A stretch of DNA of 64,000 bases from NCBI RefSeq assembly GCF_900021175.1, contig NZ_FCOP01000010.1, forward strand, positions 568,940 to 632,939, written 5' to 3'. The position numbers were made by a program, and so were the translations under genes. Each line of letters opens with the position of its first letter. The first letter of the stretch is position 1. Positions 48,660 to 58,052 of this stretch are shown one piece after another. Below the pieces are notes generated by a model. It had not been told where the DNA came from. It searched no databases and was given only the letters and a program-made list of their open reading frames with translations. The DNA is from Pseudenterobacter timonensis (GTDB lineage: Bacteria > Pseudomonadota > Gammaproteobacteria > Enterobacterales > Enterobacteriaceae).

Positions 48660-49502
48660 TTACTGCCGCACCAGACGGCCCGTGGCCGGAACGAAATCGG
48701 TGTTAGTGCGCCACGGGTTGATATCCAGACCGCCGCGACGGGTATAGCGCGCATAGACGCTCAACGTTTCTGGCTGACAGAAGCGCTGGATATCATTGAA
48801 AATGCGCTCCACGCACTGCTCATGAAACTCGTTGTGATGGCGGAAAGAGACCAGATAGCGCAGCAGCTTTTCGCGATCGATCTGCGGCCCACGATAGCGG
48901 ATCTGCACGGAGCCCCAGTCCGGTTGGTGGGTAATCAGGCAGTTGGATTTTAGCAGATGGCTGACCAGCGTCTCTTCCAACACCTTGCCGCCGACAGCGT
49001 TTTGCAGATAGTCGGTGCTAAAAGCGTAGTTATCGATGTCTATCTCCTGATCGTCAATGCAGACGCCGTGGAAGTGAGCGATGGGCTGGCCTTCCAGTTC
49101 TTGCAGACGATAGAGCGCAACGGTGACTTTGCCCTGGGCGCAGGCGCTCAGGTCGCGCTCCAGCGTGCGTTGTACCGCCTCCCAGGAGTCAAAGCGGGTC
49201 TGGTTAAAGCTGTTGAGATAGAGCTTAAAGCTCTTTGACTCCACCAGATTGACGCTGGCGTAATCCAGTTCCACATGGCCGACCGCCACCTGCGGCAGGC
49301 CGCGGGCATTCAGCCAGGAGAGCTCATAGAGGGTCCAGATATCCGCTCCGGTAAAAGGCAGCGCATCGGCGCTCAGCCCCAGCGGATCGCGATTCAGGCT
49401 GCGGGGCACTCCCTGCAGCAGACTGGCGTCATAGGTATCGCGATAATCGGTGGTTTTACCCAGCGTTAAGCCCGTTAACGCCTGGTGATTTTCATAGGAC
49501 AT
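48660..49502 (-). CDS. queF: NADPH-dependent preQ0 reductase QueF
   Basis: Reduces the nitrile of 7-cyano-7-deazaguanine (preQ0) to the amine preQ1 on the way to queuosine in tRNA. It has 280 residues, a long-form bimodular QueF (E. coli 282). The nucleophilic cysteine and the proton-donating Asp are in [31 protein letters not shown] is the QueF signature. It is divergent from syd with 69 bp between start codons. Confidence 0.97.
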   Translation of the reverse strand: MSYENHQALTGLTLGKTTDYRDTYDASLLQGVPRSLNRDPLGLSADALPFTGADIWTLYELSWLNARGLPQVAVGHVELDYASVNLVESKSFKLYLNSFNQTRFDSWEAVQRTLERDLSACAQGKVTVALYRLQELEGQPIAHFHGVCIDDQEIDIDNYAFSTDYLQNAVGGKVLEETLVSHLLKSNCLITHQPDWGSVQIRYRGPQIDREKLLRYLVSFRHHNEFHEQCVERIFNDIQRFCQPETLSVYARYTRRGGLDINPWRTNTDFVPATGRLVRQ

Positions 49503-49571
49503 GTTTCATTGCCACTTTACAGGTAAACTATAGCGCTGAGTTTATCCTGTCTTTGAAGAAGAGAGAAATCG

Positions 49572-50117
49572 GTGGATATTGAGACTGCAAATGCCCTGAC
49601 GGCGTTTACCACGCGCTATTGCGACGCCTGGCTTGAGAACCGCAACAGCTGGCCGCAAAGCGAAGCGCTCTATGGGGTGCCTTCTCCCTGCATTATCACC
49701 ACTCTGGATGACGCGATTATCTGGCAGCCACAGCCTTTTAGTGCGGAAAAAGGGCTAAATGCGGTTGAACGGGCGATGGACCTTGTGATACAACCTGCGG
49801 TCCAAATTTTTTATACCACACAGTTTGCGGGAGATATGCCCGCCCGTTTCGCCAGCGAGACGCTGACGCTGCTCCAGACCTGGAGTGAAGAAGATCACCT
49901 GCGCGTACAGGAGAATCTTATCGGCCATCTGGTGATGCAAAAAAGGCTGAAGCTTTCGCCGACGCTCTTTATCGCCACGCTGGAGAACGAACTGGAGGTT
50001 ATCGCCGTCAGCAACCTGACCGGCGAAGTTGTCAAAGAGACGCTGGGTACCGCCCGTCGCACCGTGCTCGCCCCCTCCCTTGCGGACTTTCTTAACCAGC
50101 TTGAGCCTCTTCTGTAA
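49572..50117 (+). CDS. syd: SecY-interacting protein Syd
   Basis: A 181-residue cytoplasmic protein that binds SecY and SecA and may proofread assembly of the SecYEG complex. Recognisable parts are [31 protein letters not shown] and [19 protein letters not shown]. The start is GTG at 49572, preceded by GAAGAAGAGAG. The csrB RNA gene lies downstream on the same strand. Confidence 0.95.
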   Translation: MDIETANALTAFTTRYCDAWLENRNSWPQSEALYGVPSPCIITTLDDAIIWQPQPFSAEKGLNAVERAMDLVIQPAVQIFYTTQFAGDMPARFASETLTLLQTWSEEDHLRVQENLIGHLVMQKRLKLSPTLFIATLENELEVIAVSNLTGEVVKETLGTARRTVLAPSLADFLNQLEPLL

Positions 50118-50136
50118 TCCGTATTGCTACTGAGTT

Positions 50137-50154
50137 TGTGAGAGATCTCTTACA
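50137..50154. promoter_or_regulatory. UvrY (SirA/GacA) binding site upstream of csrB
   Basis: TGTGAGAGATCTCTTACA differs from the known 18-bp palindrome TGTAAGAGATCTCTTACA at one base. Its centre is about 183 bp upstream of the csrB start, fitting the distal UvrY site of csrB in enterobacteria. Partial TGTAAG-type half-sites occur at 50272 and 50294. Confidence 0.85.
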
Positions 50155-50327
50155 AGGTTTGTAGGAGATCGGCGTAATCGTTCGTCTGCTCTGGCGCGCA
50201 TCACATTTAATAATTTTTACTTTTCAGTAAGATAGTGAAAAGTTTCTTCTATTTTTATGCTTCTGCACGCTCTGTAAGGTTTATCGCATGGCTTGTAAGA
50301 CGAGGCGGAATAGACGATTCTATATCT

Positions 50328-50686
50328 GTCGACAGGATGACGACGCAAGAAACGAACATCAGGATGATGGCGTTTCTTACAGGACACGTCAGGATGGCGC
50401 TTCAGGAAGGCTTCAGGATGAAGCAAGGATCGCGCAGGATGCGTAAGGGACACCTCCAGGAAGGAGAATGAGAGCCGGTCAGGATGAACGGTGGGCCAGG
50501 ATAGCCAGGATGTTTCAGGATGAAACACGCACATTCAGGATGATGTGGGCAGGATGCGGCTGTTAATGGAATAACACGCCTTCGGGCGCAGGAAAAGTTG
50601 TCAAGGATGAGCAGGGAGCAAGAAAAGTAGCCGGAATGCTGCGAAACGAACCGGGAGCACTGTTTTTACAGTGCTCCCTTTTTTTA
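50328..50686 (+). ncRNA. csrB: CsrB, CsrA-sequestering RNA
   Basis: RNA of about 359 nt (E. coli 369) that binds many CsrA dimers and so relieves CsrA control of glycogen, biofilm and motility genes. It starts GTCGACAGGATG and has over 20 GGA motifs, ten of them as CAGGATG, mostly in the loops or between small stems. The 3' part (AAAGTTGTCAAGGATGAGCA) is highly conserved. It ends with the terminator GGGAGCACTG-TTTTTA-CAGTGCTCCC plus T's. It lies between syd and yqcC as in E. coli; a UvrY site is upstream. Confidence 0.97.
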
Positions 50687-50743
50687 TTTCTTTTCTCTGC
50701 GGTGCTATGCTTCCCGCCGTTCAGTTTTTCAGTTGAGGTTTTC

Positions 50744-51073
50744 ATGACTCGCCACGACAGCGTCCGTTCCCGTTTGCACGCCCTTGAAACGCTTTTGCGC
50801 GATCGCGCGCTTTGGCAGGAGATTGCGCCGCAGCCTGAGGCATTCGCCAGCACTCAGCCATTCTGCCTGGATACCCTTGCGCCACTTGAATGGTTGCAGT
50901 GGGTATTGATCCCGCGTATGCATGCGCTGATCGATGCGGGGCAGCCGCTGCCGCAGGCTTTTGCCGTCTCACCCTATTACGAAATGGCGCTGGAGGAGGC
51001 GCATCCGGCGCGCGAGGTGGTACTTATCGAGCTGCAGAAGCTGGATAAGCTGTTCGCCGGTGACGATGCATGA
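50744..51073 (+). CDS. yqcC: YqcC, DUF446 protein
   Basis: A 109-residue cytoplasmic protein of unknown function with the DUF446 motif LEWLQWVLIPRMHALIDAG and PYYEMALEEA. ATG at 50744 with TTGAGG upstream gives the E. coli length; an in-frame start at 50636 would run through the csrB terminator. It overlaps truC by 4 bp (ATGA), so it may be coupled to tRNA modification. Confidence 0.93.
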   Translation: MTRHDSVRSRLHALETLLRDRALWQEIAPQPEAFASTQPFCLDTLAPLEWLQWVLIPRMHALIDAGQPLPQAFAVSPYYEMALEEAHPAREVVLIELQKLDKLFAGDDA

Positions 51074-51858
51074 CGCTTGAGATCCTCTACCAGGACGCGT
51101 GGCTGGTCGCCGTCAACAAACCCTCCGGCTGGCTGGTGCACCGTAGCTGGCTGGATCGTGACGAAAAAGTGGTGGTGATGCAGACCGTGCGTGACCAGAT
51201 AGGCCAGCACGTCTTTACCGCCCACCGTCTGGACAGGCCCACCTCCGGCGTTCTGCTGATGGGGCTTTCCAGCGAAGCTGGGCGCCTGCTGGCGCAGCAG
51301 TTCGAGCAGCACCAGATTCAGAAACGCTACCACGCCATCGTGCGCGGCTGGCTGACCGATGCCGCCCGGCTTGATTATCCTCTGGTAGAGGAGCTGGATA
51401 AGATCGCCGACAAGTTCGCCCGTGACGATAAAGGTCCTCAGCCGGCGGTTACCGACTATCGCGGCCTCGCCACCACCGAAATGCCGGTCGCCACCAGTAA
51501 ATTTCCCACCACCCGCTACAGCCTTGTCGAGCTGGAGCCTAAAACGGGCCGCAAGCACCAGCTGCGCCGTCACCTTGCCCATCTGCGCCATCCTATTATC
51601 GGCGATAGTAAGCATGGCGATTTGCGCCAGAACCGCAGCGCGGCGGAGCATTTTGGCTGTAACCGGCTGATGCTGCACGCAAGTGAGTTGAGCCTGACGC
51701 ACCCCTTCACCGGCGAGCCGCTGACCCTCCGCGCCGGGTTTGATACGGTATGGATGCAGGCGTTGTCACAGTTTGGCTGGCTGGGCCAACTCCCCAAAAA
51801 TGAAAGGGTTGAGTTTACGCCAGCCAGCGTTCAGGATGGAACCATTAGCGACAATTAA
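51070..51858 (+). CDS. truC: tRNA pseudouridine(65) synthase TruC
   Basis: RluA-family pseudouridine synthase modifying U65 of tRNA-Ile and tRNA-Asp. It has 262 residues (E. coli 260). The catalytic aspartate is in AHRLDRPTSGVLLMG; the family segments KPSGWLVHRS and LEPKTGRKHQLRRHLAHL are present. It overlaps yqcC at its start; yqcA follows after 11 bp, forming a three-gene operon. Confidence 0.96.
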   Translation: MTLEILYQDAWLVAVNKPSGWLVHRSWLDRDEKVVVMQTVRDQIGQHVFTAHRLDRPTSGVLLMGLSSEAGRLLAQQFEQHQIQKRYHAIVRGWLTDAARLDYPLVEELDKIADKFARDDKGPQPAVTDYRGLATTEMPVATSKFPTTRYSLVELEPKTGRKHQLRRHLAHLRHPIIGDSKHGDLRQNRSAAEHFGCNRLMLHASELSLTHPFTGEPLTLRAGFDTVWMQALSQFGWLGQLPKNERVEFTPASVQDGTISDN

Positions 51859-51869
51859 GGGAGTAAAAG

Positions 51870-52319
51870 ATGGCTGAAGTGGGTATTTTCGTCGGCACAA
51901 TGTATGGCAATTCGCTGCTGGTGGCGGAAGAGGCCGAGACCATTCTGAAAGCGCAGGGACATCAGGCGACGGTGTATGAAGATCCTGAGCTGGCGGACTG
52001 GGTCAAATATCAGGGCCAGTATGTGCTGGTGGTTACCTCTACCACCGGTCAGGGCGATCTGCCGGAGAACATCGTGCCGCTCTTTGAAGCGATGAAAGAG
52101 AAGCTGGGATACCAGCCCGAAACGCGCTACGGCATTATCGCCTTAGGCGACAGCACCTACGCCAGTTTTTGCGGTGGCGGCAAGCGTTTCGACGCGCTCT
52201 TGCAGGAGCAGCACGCCCGTCGCGTGGGGGAGATGTTGCTCATCGACGCCAGTGAACACCCGGAGCCGGAAAGCGAATCCAACCCCTGGGTCGAACAGTG
52301 GGCAACTCTGCTTAATTAA
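51870..52319 (+). CDS. yqcA: YqcA, flavodoxin-like protein
   Basis: Mini-flavodoxin of 149 residues binding FMN. The phosphate loop is [15 protein letters not shown]; the flavin-flanking loops are [13 protein letters not shown] and [13 protein letters not shown]. Same length as E. coli YqcA. AAGGGAG precedes the ATG. It is the last gene of yqcC-truC-yqcA. Its redox partner is unknown, though a link to the adjacent tRNA enzyme has no direct support. Confidence 0.95.
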   Translation: MAEVGIFVGTMYGNSLLVAEEAETILKAQGHQATVYEDPELADWVKYQGQYVLVVTSTTGQGDLPENIVPLFEAMKEKLGYQPETRYGIIALGDSTYASFCGGGKRFDALLQEQHARRVGEMLLIDASEHPEPESESNPWVEQWATLLN

Positions 52320-52320
52320 T

Positions 52321-52343
52321 GCCCCGTTGCGGGCAAATTTTTT
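52321..52343 (+). terminator. yqcA terminator
   Basis: GCCC-CGTTGC-GGGC followed by AAATTTTTT directly after the yqcA stop. A second perfect 6-bp stem (GGCCGG-6-CCGGCC) lies at 52351-52368. Confidence 0.7.
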
Positions 52344-52656
52344 CTCTCCTCTGGCCGGAGGCTGCCGGCCATTATTAACGCCTCCCTTGTCATTTTCGTG
52401 AAGCACCTTCCACTCTATTAGGCTTTTGCCACAAACCACGTCAAACCTGCGGCTGAATGTTGTGTTGTTGCACGGTGAGAGAGTACGACTCCCTTTTTTA
52501 TACTTTTCCTGTCAGTTAATAAAAGGCAGTTCGCACAATAAAACGGCGCTAAGCCGAACCAAAACTGCAAAACACTAACCTCTCCCATTCTGTCTACCCT
52601 GCAGGTTGAGCTGTTCAGAATGGATCTGGCACAAACCAGGCTTCAGGAGTACAACG
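52344..52656. other. Upstream region of the gud operon
   Basis: About 310 bp with no gene. It should contain the gudP promoter; in E. coli this operon is driven by the sugar-diacid activator CdaR, but I could not place a CdaR site with confidence. A clear ribosome site CAGGAG precedes gudP. Confidence 0.5.
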
Positions 52657-54009
52657 ATGAGTACATTAAGCCAAGCGGCGAGCAGCGCGGAAAAGCGCAC
52701 TAACGCTCGTTACTGGATAGTGGTGATGCTGTTTATTGTCACCTCTTTTAACTACGGTGACCGCGCCACGCTGTCGATAGCGGGTTCGGAAATGGCAAAA
52801 GCGATCGGTCTTGACCCGGTCGGTATGGGTTACGTTTTCTCGGCGTTTTCATGGGCCTACGTCATAGGGCAGATCCCCGGCGGCTGGCTGCTTGACCGCT
52901 TTGGTTCCAAGCGCGTCTATTTCTGGTCAATTTTCATTTGGTCGGTATTCACCCTGCTGCAGGGCTTTGTCGATATCTTCAGCGGCTTTGGCATTATTGC
53001 GGCGCTCTTTACGCTGCGCTTCCTGGTCGGTCTGGCTGAATCGCCATCCTTCCCGGGCAACAGCCGTATCGTCGCCGCCTGGTTCCCGGCGCAGGAGAGA
53101 GGCACCGCGGTTGCTATCTTTAACTCCGCGCAATATTTCGCTACGGTCATCTTCGCCCCGGTAATGGGCTGGCTGACCCACGAGGTGGGCTGGTCACACG
53201 TCTTTTTCTTCATGGGTGGGCTGGGGATCATCATCAGCTTTATCTGGCTGAAAGTGATTTATGAACCGAACCAGCATCCGGGCGTAAACCAGAAGGAGCT
53301 GGACTATATCGCTGAAGGCGGTGCGCTGATCAATATGGATCAGAAGAGCGAAAAGGTAAAAGTGCCGTTCAGTCAAAAGATGAGCCAAATCAAACAGCTG
53401 GTCGGCTCCCGCATGATGGTGGGCATCTATCTGGGCCAGTACTGCATTAACGCCTTAACCTACTTCTTTATCACCTGGTTCCCGGTTTATCTGGTGCAGG
53501 CGCGCGGCATGTCGATCCTGAAAGCGGGCTTTGTCGCCTCTGTTCCGGCGGTATGCGGCTTTATCGGCGGCGTGCTGGGCGGGGTGATCTCCGACTGGCT
53601 GATGCGTCGCACCGGTTCGCTGAATATCGCCCGTAAAACGCCTATCGTGCTGGGTATGCTCCTCTCCATGACCATGGTCTTCTGTAACTACGTCAACGCA
53701 GAATGGATGATCATCGGCTTTATGGCGATGGCCTTCTTCGGCAAAGGGATTGGCGCGCTGGGCTGGGCTGTTATGGCGGATACCGCGCCGAAAGAGATCA
53801 GCGGCCTGAGCGGCGGTCTGTTCAACATGTTTGGCAACATCTCCGGCATTGTCACCCCGATTGCGATTGGTTATATCGTCGGCACCACAGGCTCCTTTAA
53901 CGGCGCGCTGATCTATGTCGGTATCCATGCGCTGGTGGCAATCATGAGCTACCTGGTACTGGTGGGCAATATCAAACGTATTGAACTGAAACCTGTGGTG
54001 GAGCGTTAA
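52657..54009 (+). CDS. gudP: D-glucarate/galactarate transporter GudP
   Basis: Major-facilitator (ACS family) proton symporter for sugar diacids, 450 residues with 12 membrane helices. The start region [20 protein letters not shown], the RFGSKR loop between helices 2 and 3, and [19 protein letters not shown] match E. coli GudP closely. ATG at 52657 with CAGGAG upstream is preferred over an earlier in-frame start at 52606. It is followed directly by gudX (2 bp) and gudD. Confidence 0.96.
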   Translation: MSTLSQAASSAEKRTNARYWIVVMLFIVTSFNYGDRATLSIAGSEMAKAIGLDPVGMGYVFSAFSWAYVIGQIPGGWLLDRFGSKRVYFWSIFIWSVFTLLQGFVDIFSGFGIIAALFTLRFLVGLAESPSFPGNSRIVAAWFPAQERGTAVAIFNSAQYFATVIFAPVMGWLTHEVGWSHVFFFMGGLGIIISFIWLKVIYEPNQHPGVNQKELDYIAEGGALINMDQKSEKVKVPFSQKMSQIKQLVGSRMMVGIYLGQYCINALTYFFITWFPVYLVQARGMSILKAGFVASVPAVCGFIGGVLGGVISDWLMRRTGSLNIARKTPIVLGMLLSMTMVFCNYVNAEWMIIGFMAMAFFGKGIGALGWAVMADTAPKEISGLSGGLFNMFGNISGIVTPIAIGYIVGTTGSFNGALIYVGIHALVAIMSYLVLVGNIKRIELKPVVER

Positions 54010-54011
54010 TC

Positions 54012-55352
54012 ATGAGCACGCAATCCAGCCCGATTATTACTGAAATGAAGGTTATCCCTGTCGCCGGACAGGACAGCATGTTGCTCAATATTGGCGGGGC
54101 GCACAACGCATGGTTTACCCGTAATATTGTGGTACTCACCGACAGCGCCGGGAATACCGGCGTAGGTGAAGCGCCGGGCGGCGAAGTGATTTACCAGACG
54201 CTGGTTGACGCGATTCCTGCCGTGGTGGGGCAGGAGATCGCCCGTCTGAACAAGGTGGTTCAGCGCGTGCATAAAGGCAATCAGGCCGCTGACTTTGATA
54301 CCTTTGGCAAAGGCGCATGGACCTTCGAACTGCGGGTTAACGCCGTGGCGGCGCTGGAGGCGGCGCTGCTCGATCTGCTCGGCAAAACGCTGAACGTGCC
54401 GGTCTGCGAACTGCTGGGACCAGGAAAACAACGCGACGCGGTGACCGTGCTGGGCTATCTCTTCTACATCGGCGATCGTAACAAAACCGATCTGCCCTAT
54501 CTGGCGCGTTCGCCGGGCAACCACGAGTGGTACAGCCTGCGTCATCAGGAGGCGCTGACCAGCGAGTCGGTGGTCCGCCTGGCGCAGGCGGCGCAGGATC
54601 GCTACGGTTTTAAAGACTTCAAGCTCAAGGGCGGCGTGCTGCCGGGCGAGAAAGAGATCGAGAGCGCGCGCGCCCTGAAAAAATGTTTCCCGGATGCGCG
54701 GATCACCGTCGACCCTAACGGCGCCTGGCGGCTTGATGAGGCTATCCGCCTGTGTAAAGGGCTAAACGATGTGCTGACCTACGCGGAAGATCCCTGTGGC
54801 GCCGAGCAGGGCTTCTCCGGACGCGAGGTGATGGCGGAGTTCAGGCGCGCAACCGGCCTGCCGGTGGCCACCAATATGATCGCCACCAACTGGCGGGAGA
54901 TGGGCCATGCGGTGATGCTGAACGCGGTAGATATTCCGCTGGCAGACCCGCACTTCTGGACCCTCTCCGGCGCGGTGCGCGTGGCGCAGCTGTGTGACGA
55001 CTGGGGCCTGACCTGGGGCTGCCACTCCAACAACCACTTCGATATTTCGCTGGCGATGTTCACCCACGTAGGCGCCGCGGCGCCGGGTACGCCAACCGCT
55101 ATCGACACCCACTGGATCTGGCAGGAGGGCGAAGCGCGCCTGACGAAAGAACCACTACAGATTAAAGACGGCAAGATTGCCGTACCGGATGCGCCGGGGC
55201 TTGGCGTGGAGCTGGACTGGGATCAGCTTCTCAGGGCCCACGAATGGTATAAAAAGCTGCCTGGCGGCGCCCGTAATGATGCCGGTCCGATGCAATATCT
55301 CGTTCCCGGCTGGACATTTGACCGTAAACGCCCTGCGTTTGGTCGTCAGTAA
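54012..55352 (+). CDS. gudX: Glucarate dehydratase-related protein GudX
   Basis: Enolase-superfamily protein of 446 residues, paralogue of GudD next door. The metal and base motifs are kept: [47 protein letters not shown] and [16 protein letters not shown]. coli GudX has weak glucarate dehydratase activity, so its real substrate is unsettled. It sits between transporter and main dehydratase in one operon, 17 bp before gudD. Confidence 0.94.
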   Translation: MSTQSSPIITEMKVIPVAGQDSMLLNIGGAHNAWFTRNIVVLTDSAGNTGVGEAPGGEVIYQTLVDAIPAVVGQEIARLNKVVQRVHKGNQAADFDTFGKGAWTFELRVNAVAALEAALLDLLGKTLNVPVCELLGPGKQRDAVTVLGYLFYIGDRNKTDLPYLARSPGNHEWYSLRHQEALTSESVVRLAQAAQDRYGFKDFKLKGGVLPGEKEIESARALKKCFPDARITVDPNGAWRLDEAIRLCKGLNDVLTYAEDPCGAEQGFSGREVMAEFRRATGLPVATNMIATNWREMGHAVMLNAVDIPLADPHFWTLSGAVRVAQLCDDWGLTWGCHSNNHFDISLAMFTHVGAAAPGTPTAIDTHWIWQEGEARLTKEPLQIKDGKIAVPDAPGLGVELDWDQLLRAHEWYKKLPGGARNDAGPMQYLVPGWTFDRKRPAFGRQ

Positions 55353-55369
55353 ATTAAAAGGATCAGACC

Positions 55370-56707
55370 ATGACCACATTTTCTTCCCCCGTTGTGACTT
55401 CCATGCAGGTGGTTCCCGTTGCGGGCCATGACAGTATGCTGATGAACCTGAGCGGCGCGCACGCCCCGTTCTTCACCCGTAATATTGTCATTATTAAAGA
55501 TAACGCCGGTCACACCGGCGTGGGCGAAATCCCTGGCGGTGAGAAGATCCGCAAGACGCTGGAGGATGCCATTCCGCTGGTGGTGGGGAAAACCCTGGGT
55601 GAATATAAAAATGTGCTAAACACGGTGCGTAACACCTTTGCCGATCGCGACGCTGGCGGACGTGGCCTGCAAACCTTCGACCTGCGCACCACCATCCATG
55701 TGGTGACCGGGATCGAAGCGGCGATGCTGGATCTGCTCGGTCAGCACCTGGGCGTTAACGTGGCGTCGCTGCTGGGTGAAGGGCAACAGCGCAGCGAAGT
55801 GGAGATGCTGGGCTACCTCTTCTTCGTGGGCAACCGTAAACAGACCGCGCTGCCTTACCAGAGCCAGCCGGAAGAGAAATGCGACTGGTATCGCCTGCGT
55901 CACGAAGAGGCGATGACCCCGGACGGCGTAGTGCGCCTTGCTGAAGCAGCCTATGAAAAATATGGCTTCAACGACTTCAAACTGAAGGGCGGTGTACTGG
56001 CGGGTGAAGAGGAAGCCGAAGCGATTACCGCGCTGGCGAAACGCTTCCCGCAGGCGCGCGTCACCCTGGATCCTAACGGCGCGTGGTCCTTAAATGAGGC
56101 GATTAAGATTGGTAAGCAGCTGAAAGGCGTCCTGGCCTATGCTGAAGATCCGTGCGGCGCGGAGCAGGGCTTCTCCGGACGTGAGGTGATGGCGGAGTTC
56201 CGTCGCGCCACCGGCCTGCCGACGGCAACCAACATGATCGCCACCGACTGGCGTCAGATGGGCCATACCCTCTCTCTGCAGTCCGTCGATATTCCGCTGG
56301 CGGACCCGCACTTCTGGACTATGCAGGGTTCGGTGCGCGTGGCGCAGATGTGCCATGAGTTTGGCCTGACCTGGGGCTCTCACTCCAACAACCACTTCGA
56401 TATCTCGCTGGCGATGTTCACCCATGTGGCAGCGGCTGCGCCGGGCAATATCACCGCCATCGACACCCACTGGATCTGGCAGGAAGGCAACCAGCGTCTG
56501 ACCAAACAGCCGTTTGAGATCAAAGGCGGTATGGTTCAGGTGCCGAGCGCGCCGGGTCTGGGGGTAGAAGTGGATATGGATCAGCTCATGAAAGCGCACG
56601 AGCTCTATAAGAAGCATGGGCTGGGCGCGCGTGACGACGCGATGGCGATGCAGTATCTGATCCCGAACTGGACGTTCGACAATAAGCGCCCGTGCATGGT
56701 ACGCTAA
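55370..56707 (+). CDS. gudD: D-glucarate dehydratase GudD
   Basis: Converts D-glucarate (and L-idarate) to 5-keto-4-deoxyglucarate. It has 445 residues (E. coli 446). Catalytic Lys is in [13 protein letters not shown], metal ligands in LDPNGAW, YAEDPCG and the NMIATDW region, and the catalytic His in [16 protein letters not shown] precedes the ATG. GudX is about two-thirds identical by eye, showing tandem duplication. A hairpin (56716-56738) separates it from garK. Confidence 0.97.
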   Translation: MTTFSSPVVTSMQVVPVAGHDSMLMNLSGAHAPFFTRNIVIIKDNAGHTGVGEIPGGEKIRKTLEDAIPLVVGKTLGEYKNVLNTVRNTFADRDAGGRGLQTFDLRTTIHVVTGIEAAMLDLLGQHLGVNVASLLGEGQQRSEVEMLGYLFFVGNRKQTALPYQSQPEEKCDWYRLRHEEAMTPDGVVRLAEAAYEKYGFNDFKLKGGVLAGEEEAEAITALAKRFPQARVTLDPNGAWSLNEAIKIGKQLKGVLAYAEDPCGAEQGFSGREVMAEFRRATGLPTATNMIATDWRQMGHTLSLQSVDIPLADPHFWTMQGSVRVAQMCHEFGLTWGSHSNNHFDISLAMFTHVAAAAPGNITAIDTHWIWQEGNQRLTKQPFEIKGGMVQVPSAPGLGVEVDMDQLMKAHELYKKHGLGARDDAMAMQYLIPNWTFDNKRPCMVR

Positions 56708-56715
56708 ATGAACTG

Positions 56716-56743
56716 GGACCGCTCCCAAAATGCGGTCCTTCGT
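56716..56743 (+). terminator. Hairpin between gudD and garK
   Basis: GGACCGC-9-GCGGTCC followed by TTCGTTT, nine bases after the gudD stop. Termination may be partial, leaving some garK expression from the gud promoter. Confidence 0.6.
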
Positions 56744-56785
56744 TTAATGTATGCTTATAACAGTCAACATGCGTAAGGATGCCCT

Positions 56786-57925
56786 ATGAAAATTGTGATA
56801 GCTCCCGACTCATATAAGGAAAGTTTGAGCGCTCTCGAAGTGGCTACGGCCATTGAGCAGGGCTTTCGCGATATCTGGCCCGATGCAGAGTACGTAAAGC
56901 TGCCGGTGGCAGACGGCGGGGAAGGGACCGTCGAGGCGATGGTCGCCGCCACCGCAGGCCGACTTGTGCATGTTGAGGTTACCGGCCCCCTGGGGGCCGC
57001 AGTACCAGCTTTTTATGGCGTCTCCGGCGATGAGCGGAGCGCATTTATCGAAATGGCGGCGGCAAGCGGACTGGAGCGGGTCCTGCCTTCACAGCGTAAT
57101 CCCCTCAAAACCACCTCCTGGGGGACGGGGGAGCTGATTCGTCACGCGCTCGATAGCGGGGTGAAACATATTATTATCGGTATCGGCGGCAGCGCGACCA
57201 ATGACGGTGGCGCCGGTATGGTGCAGGCGCTCGGCGCCAGGCTGCTGGACGCCGATGGTCACAGCATCGGGCAGGGCGGCGGCGAGCTGGAGAAACTGGC
57301 GAGAATTGATATTAGCGGACTGGATAAACGCCTCGCTGAATGCCGGATAGAGGTGGCGTGCGATGTCACCAATCCCTTGACCGGAGAGCAGGGCGCCTCG
57401 GCGGTGTTTGGCCCGCAGAAAGGGGCGACCCCGGAGATGGTCGCCCGGCTGGATGCCGCGCTGGAACGGTACGCGGCGCTTATCGCCCGTGACCTCGATA
57501 AAGATGTGCTTAACCTGCCGGGCGGCGGCGCGGCGGGGGGCATGGGGGCGGCGCTTTGCGCCTTTTGCGGCGCGCAGCTACGCCAGGGGATTGAAATTGT
57601 CACCGACGCGCTCCAGCTCGATAAAGCGGTCGCCGATGCGGATCTGGTGATCACCGGCGAAGGGCGCATCGACAGCCAGACCATCCACGGAAAAGTGCCG
57701 GTAGGGGTGGCGAAGGTTGCTAAACGTTACAACAAACCGGTGATAGGTATTGCCGGTAGCCTGACCGCCGACGTCGGCGTGGTGCACCAGCACGGGCTCG
57801 ACGCGGTATTCAGCGTTATCTACACCATCTGCTCGCTGGAGGATGCGCTGGTAAACGCCGCGGCAAACGTGCGCATGGCGGCACGCAATATCGCGGCGAC
57901 AATTCAGATTGGAGAGCAGCTGTAA
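56786..57925 (+). CDS. garK: Glycerate 2-kinase (GarK type)
   Basis: Phosphorylates D-glycerate to 2-phosphoglycerate, the last step of glucarate/galactarate breakdown. It has 379 residues. Family-1 glycerate kinase signatures are KIVIAPDSYKESLSALEVA, PVADGGEGTVEAM, GIGGSATNDGGAGMVQALGA, the glycine-rich PGGGAAGGMGAALCAF and VITGEGRIDSQTIHGKVP. TAAGGA lies before the ATG. In E. coli K-12 garK is in the distant garPLRK operon; here it joins gudPXD, completing the local pathway except for the aldolase and tartronate-semialdehyde reductase. Confidence 0.93.
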   Translation: MKIVIAPDSYKESLSALEVATAIEQGFRDIWPDAEYVKLPVADGGEGTVEAMVAATAGRLVHVEVTGPLGAAVPAFYGVSGDERSAFIEMAAASGLERVLPSQRNPLKTTSWGTGELIRHALDSGVKHIIIGIGGSATNDGGAGMVQALGARLLDADGHSIGQGGGELEKLARIDISGLDKRLAECRIEVACDVTNPLTGEQGASAVFGPQKGATPEMVARLDAALERYAALIARDLDKDVLNLPGGGAAGGMGAALCAFCGAQLRQGIEIVTDALQLDKAVADADLVITGEGRIDSQTIHGKVPVGVAKVAKRYNKPVIGIAGSLTADVGVVHQHGLDAVFSVIYTICSLEDALVNAAANVRMAARNIAATIQIGEQL

Positions 57926-57948
57926 CGCACGCATTTCCTCTTCGCCCT

Positions 57949-58014
57949 GAAGGGGAGAGGAGCCAGACACGGTTCTCCCCCTCTCCACTCCGCAGAGAGG
58001 GCCGGGGTGAGGGG
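57949..58014. repeat. Degenerate copy of the dispersed GC-rich repeat
   Basis: Between the convergent garK and barA. It contains CCCTCTCC (57979-57986) with GAGAGGG (57995-58001) and a GGGGTGAGGGG end (58004-58014), plus GACACGGTTCTCCCC resembling the 47-bp unit at 43038. It looks like an eroded relative of the element at 42897-43089. Confidence 0.55.
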
Positions 58015-58052
58015 CCTGTCACGCTCGATACGCTTTCCCCCCGCTACGGCTT

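Noticed and set aside
50636-50743. Upstream extension of yqcC
   Set aside because: It would start inside the csrB terminator; ATG at 50744 gives the family length.
54012-56707. gudX as a broken or redundant duplicate of gudD
   Set aside because: GudX is full length and keeps the enolase-superfamily metal and base motifs, and the same pair exists in E. coli; it is a stable paralogue.
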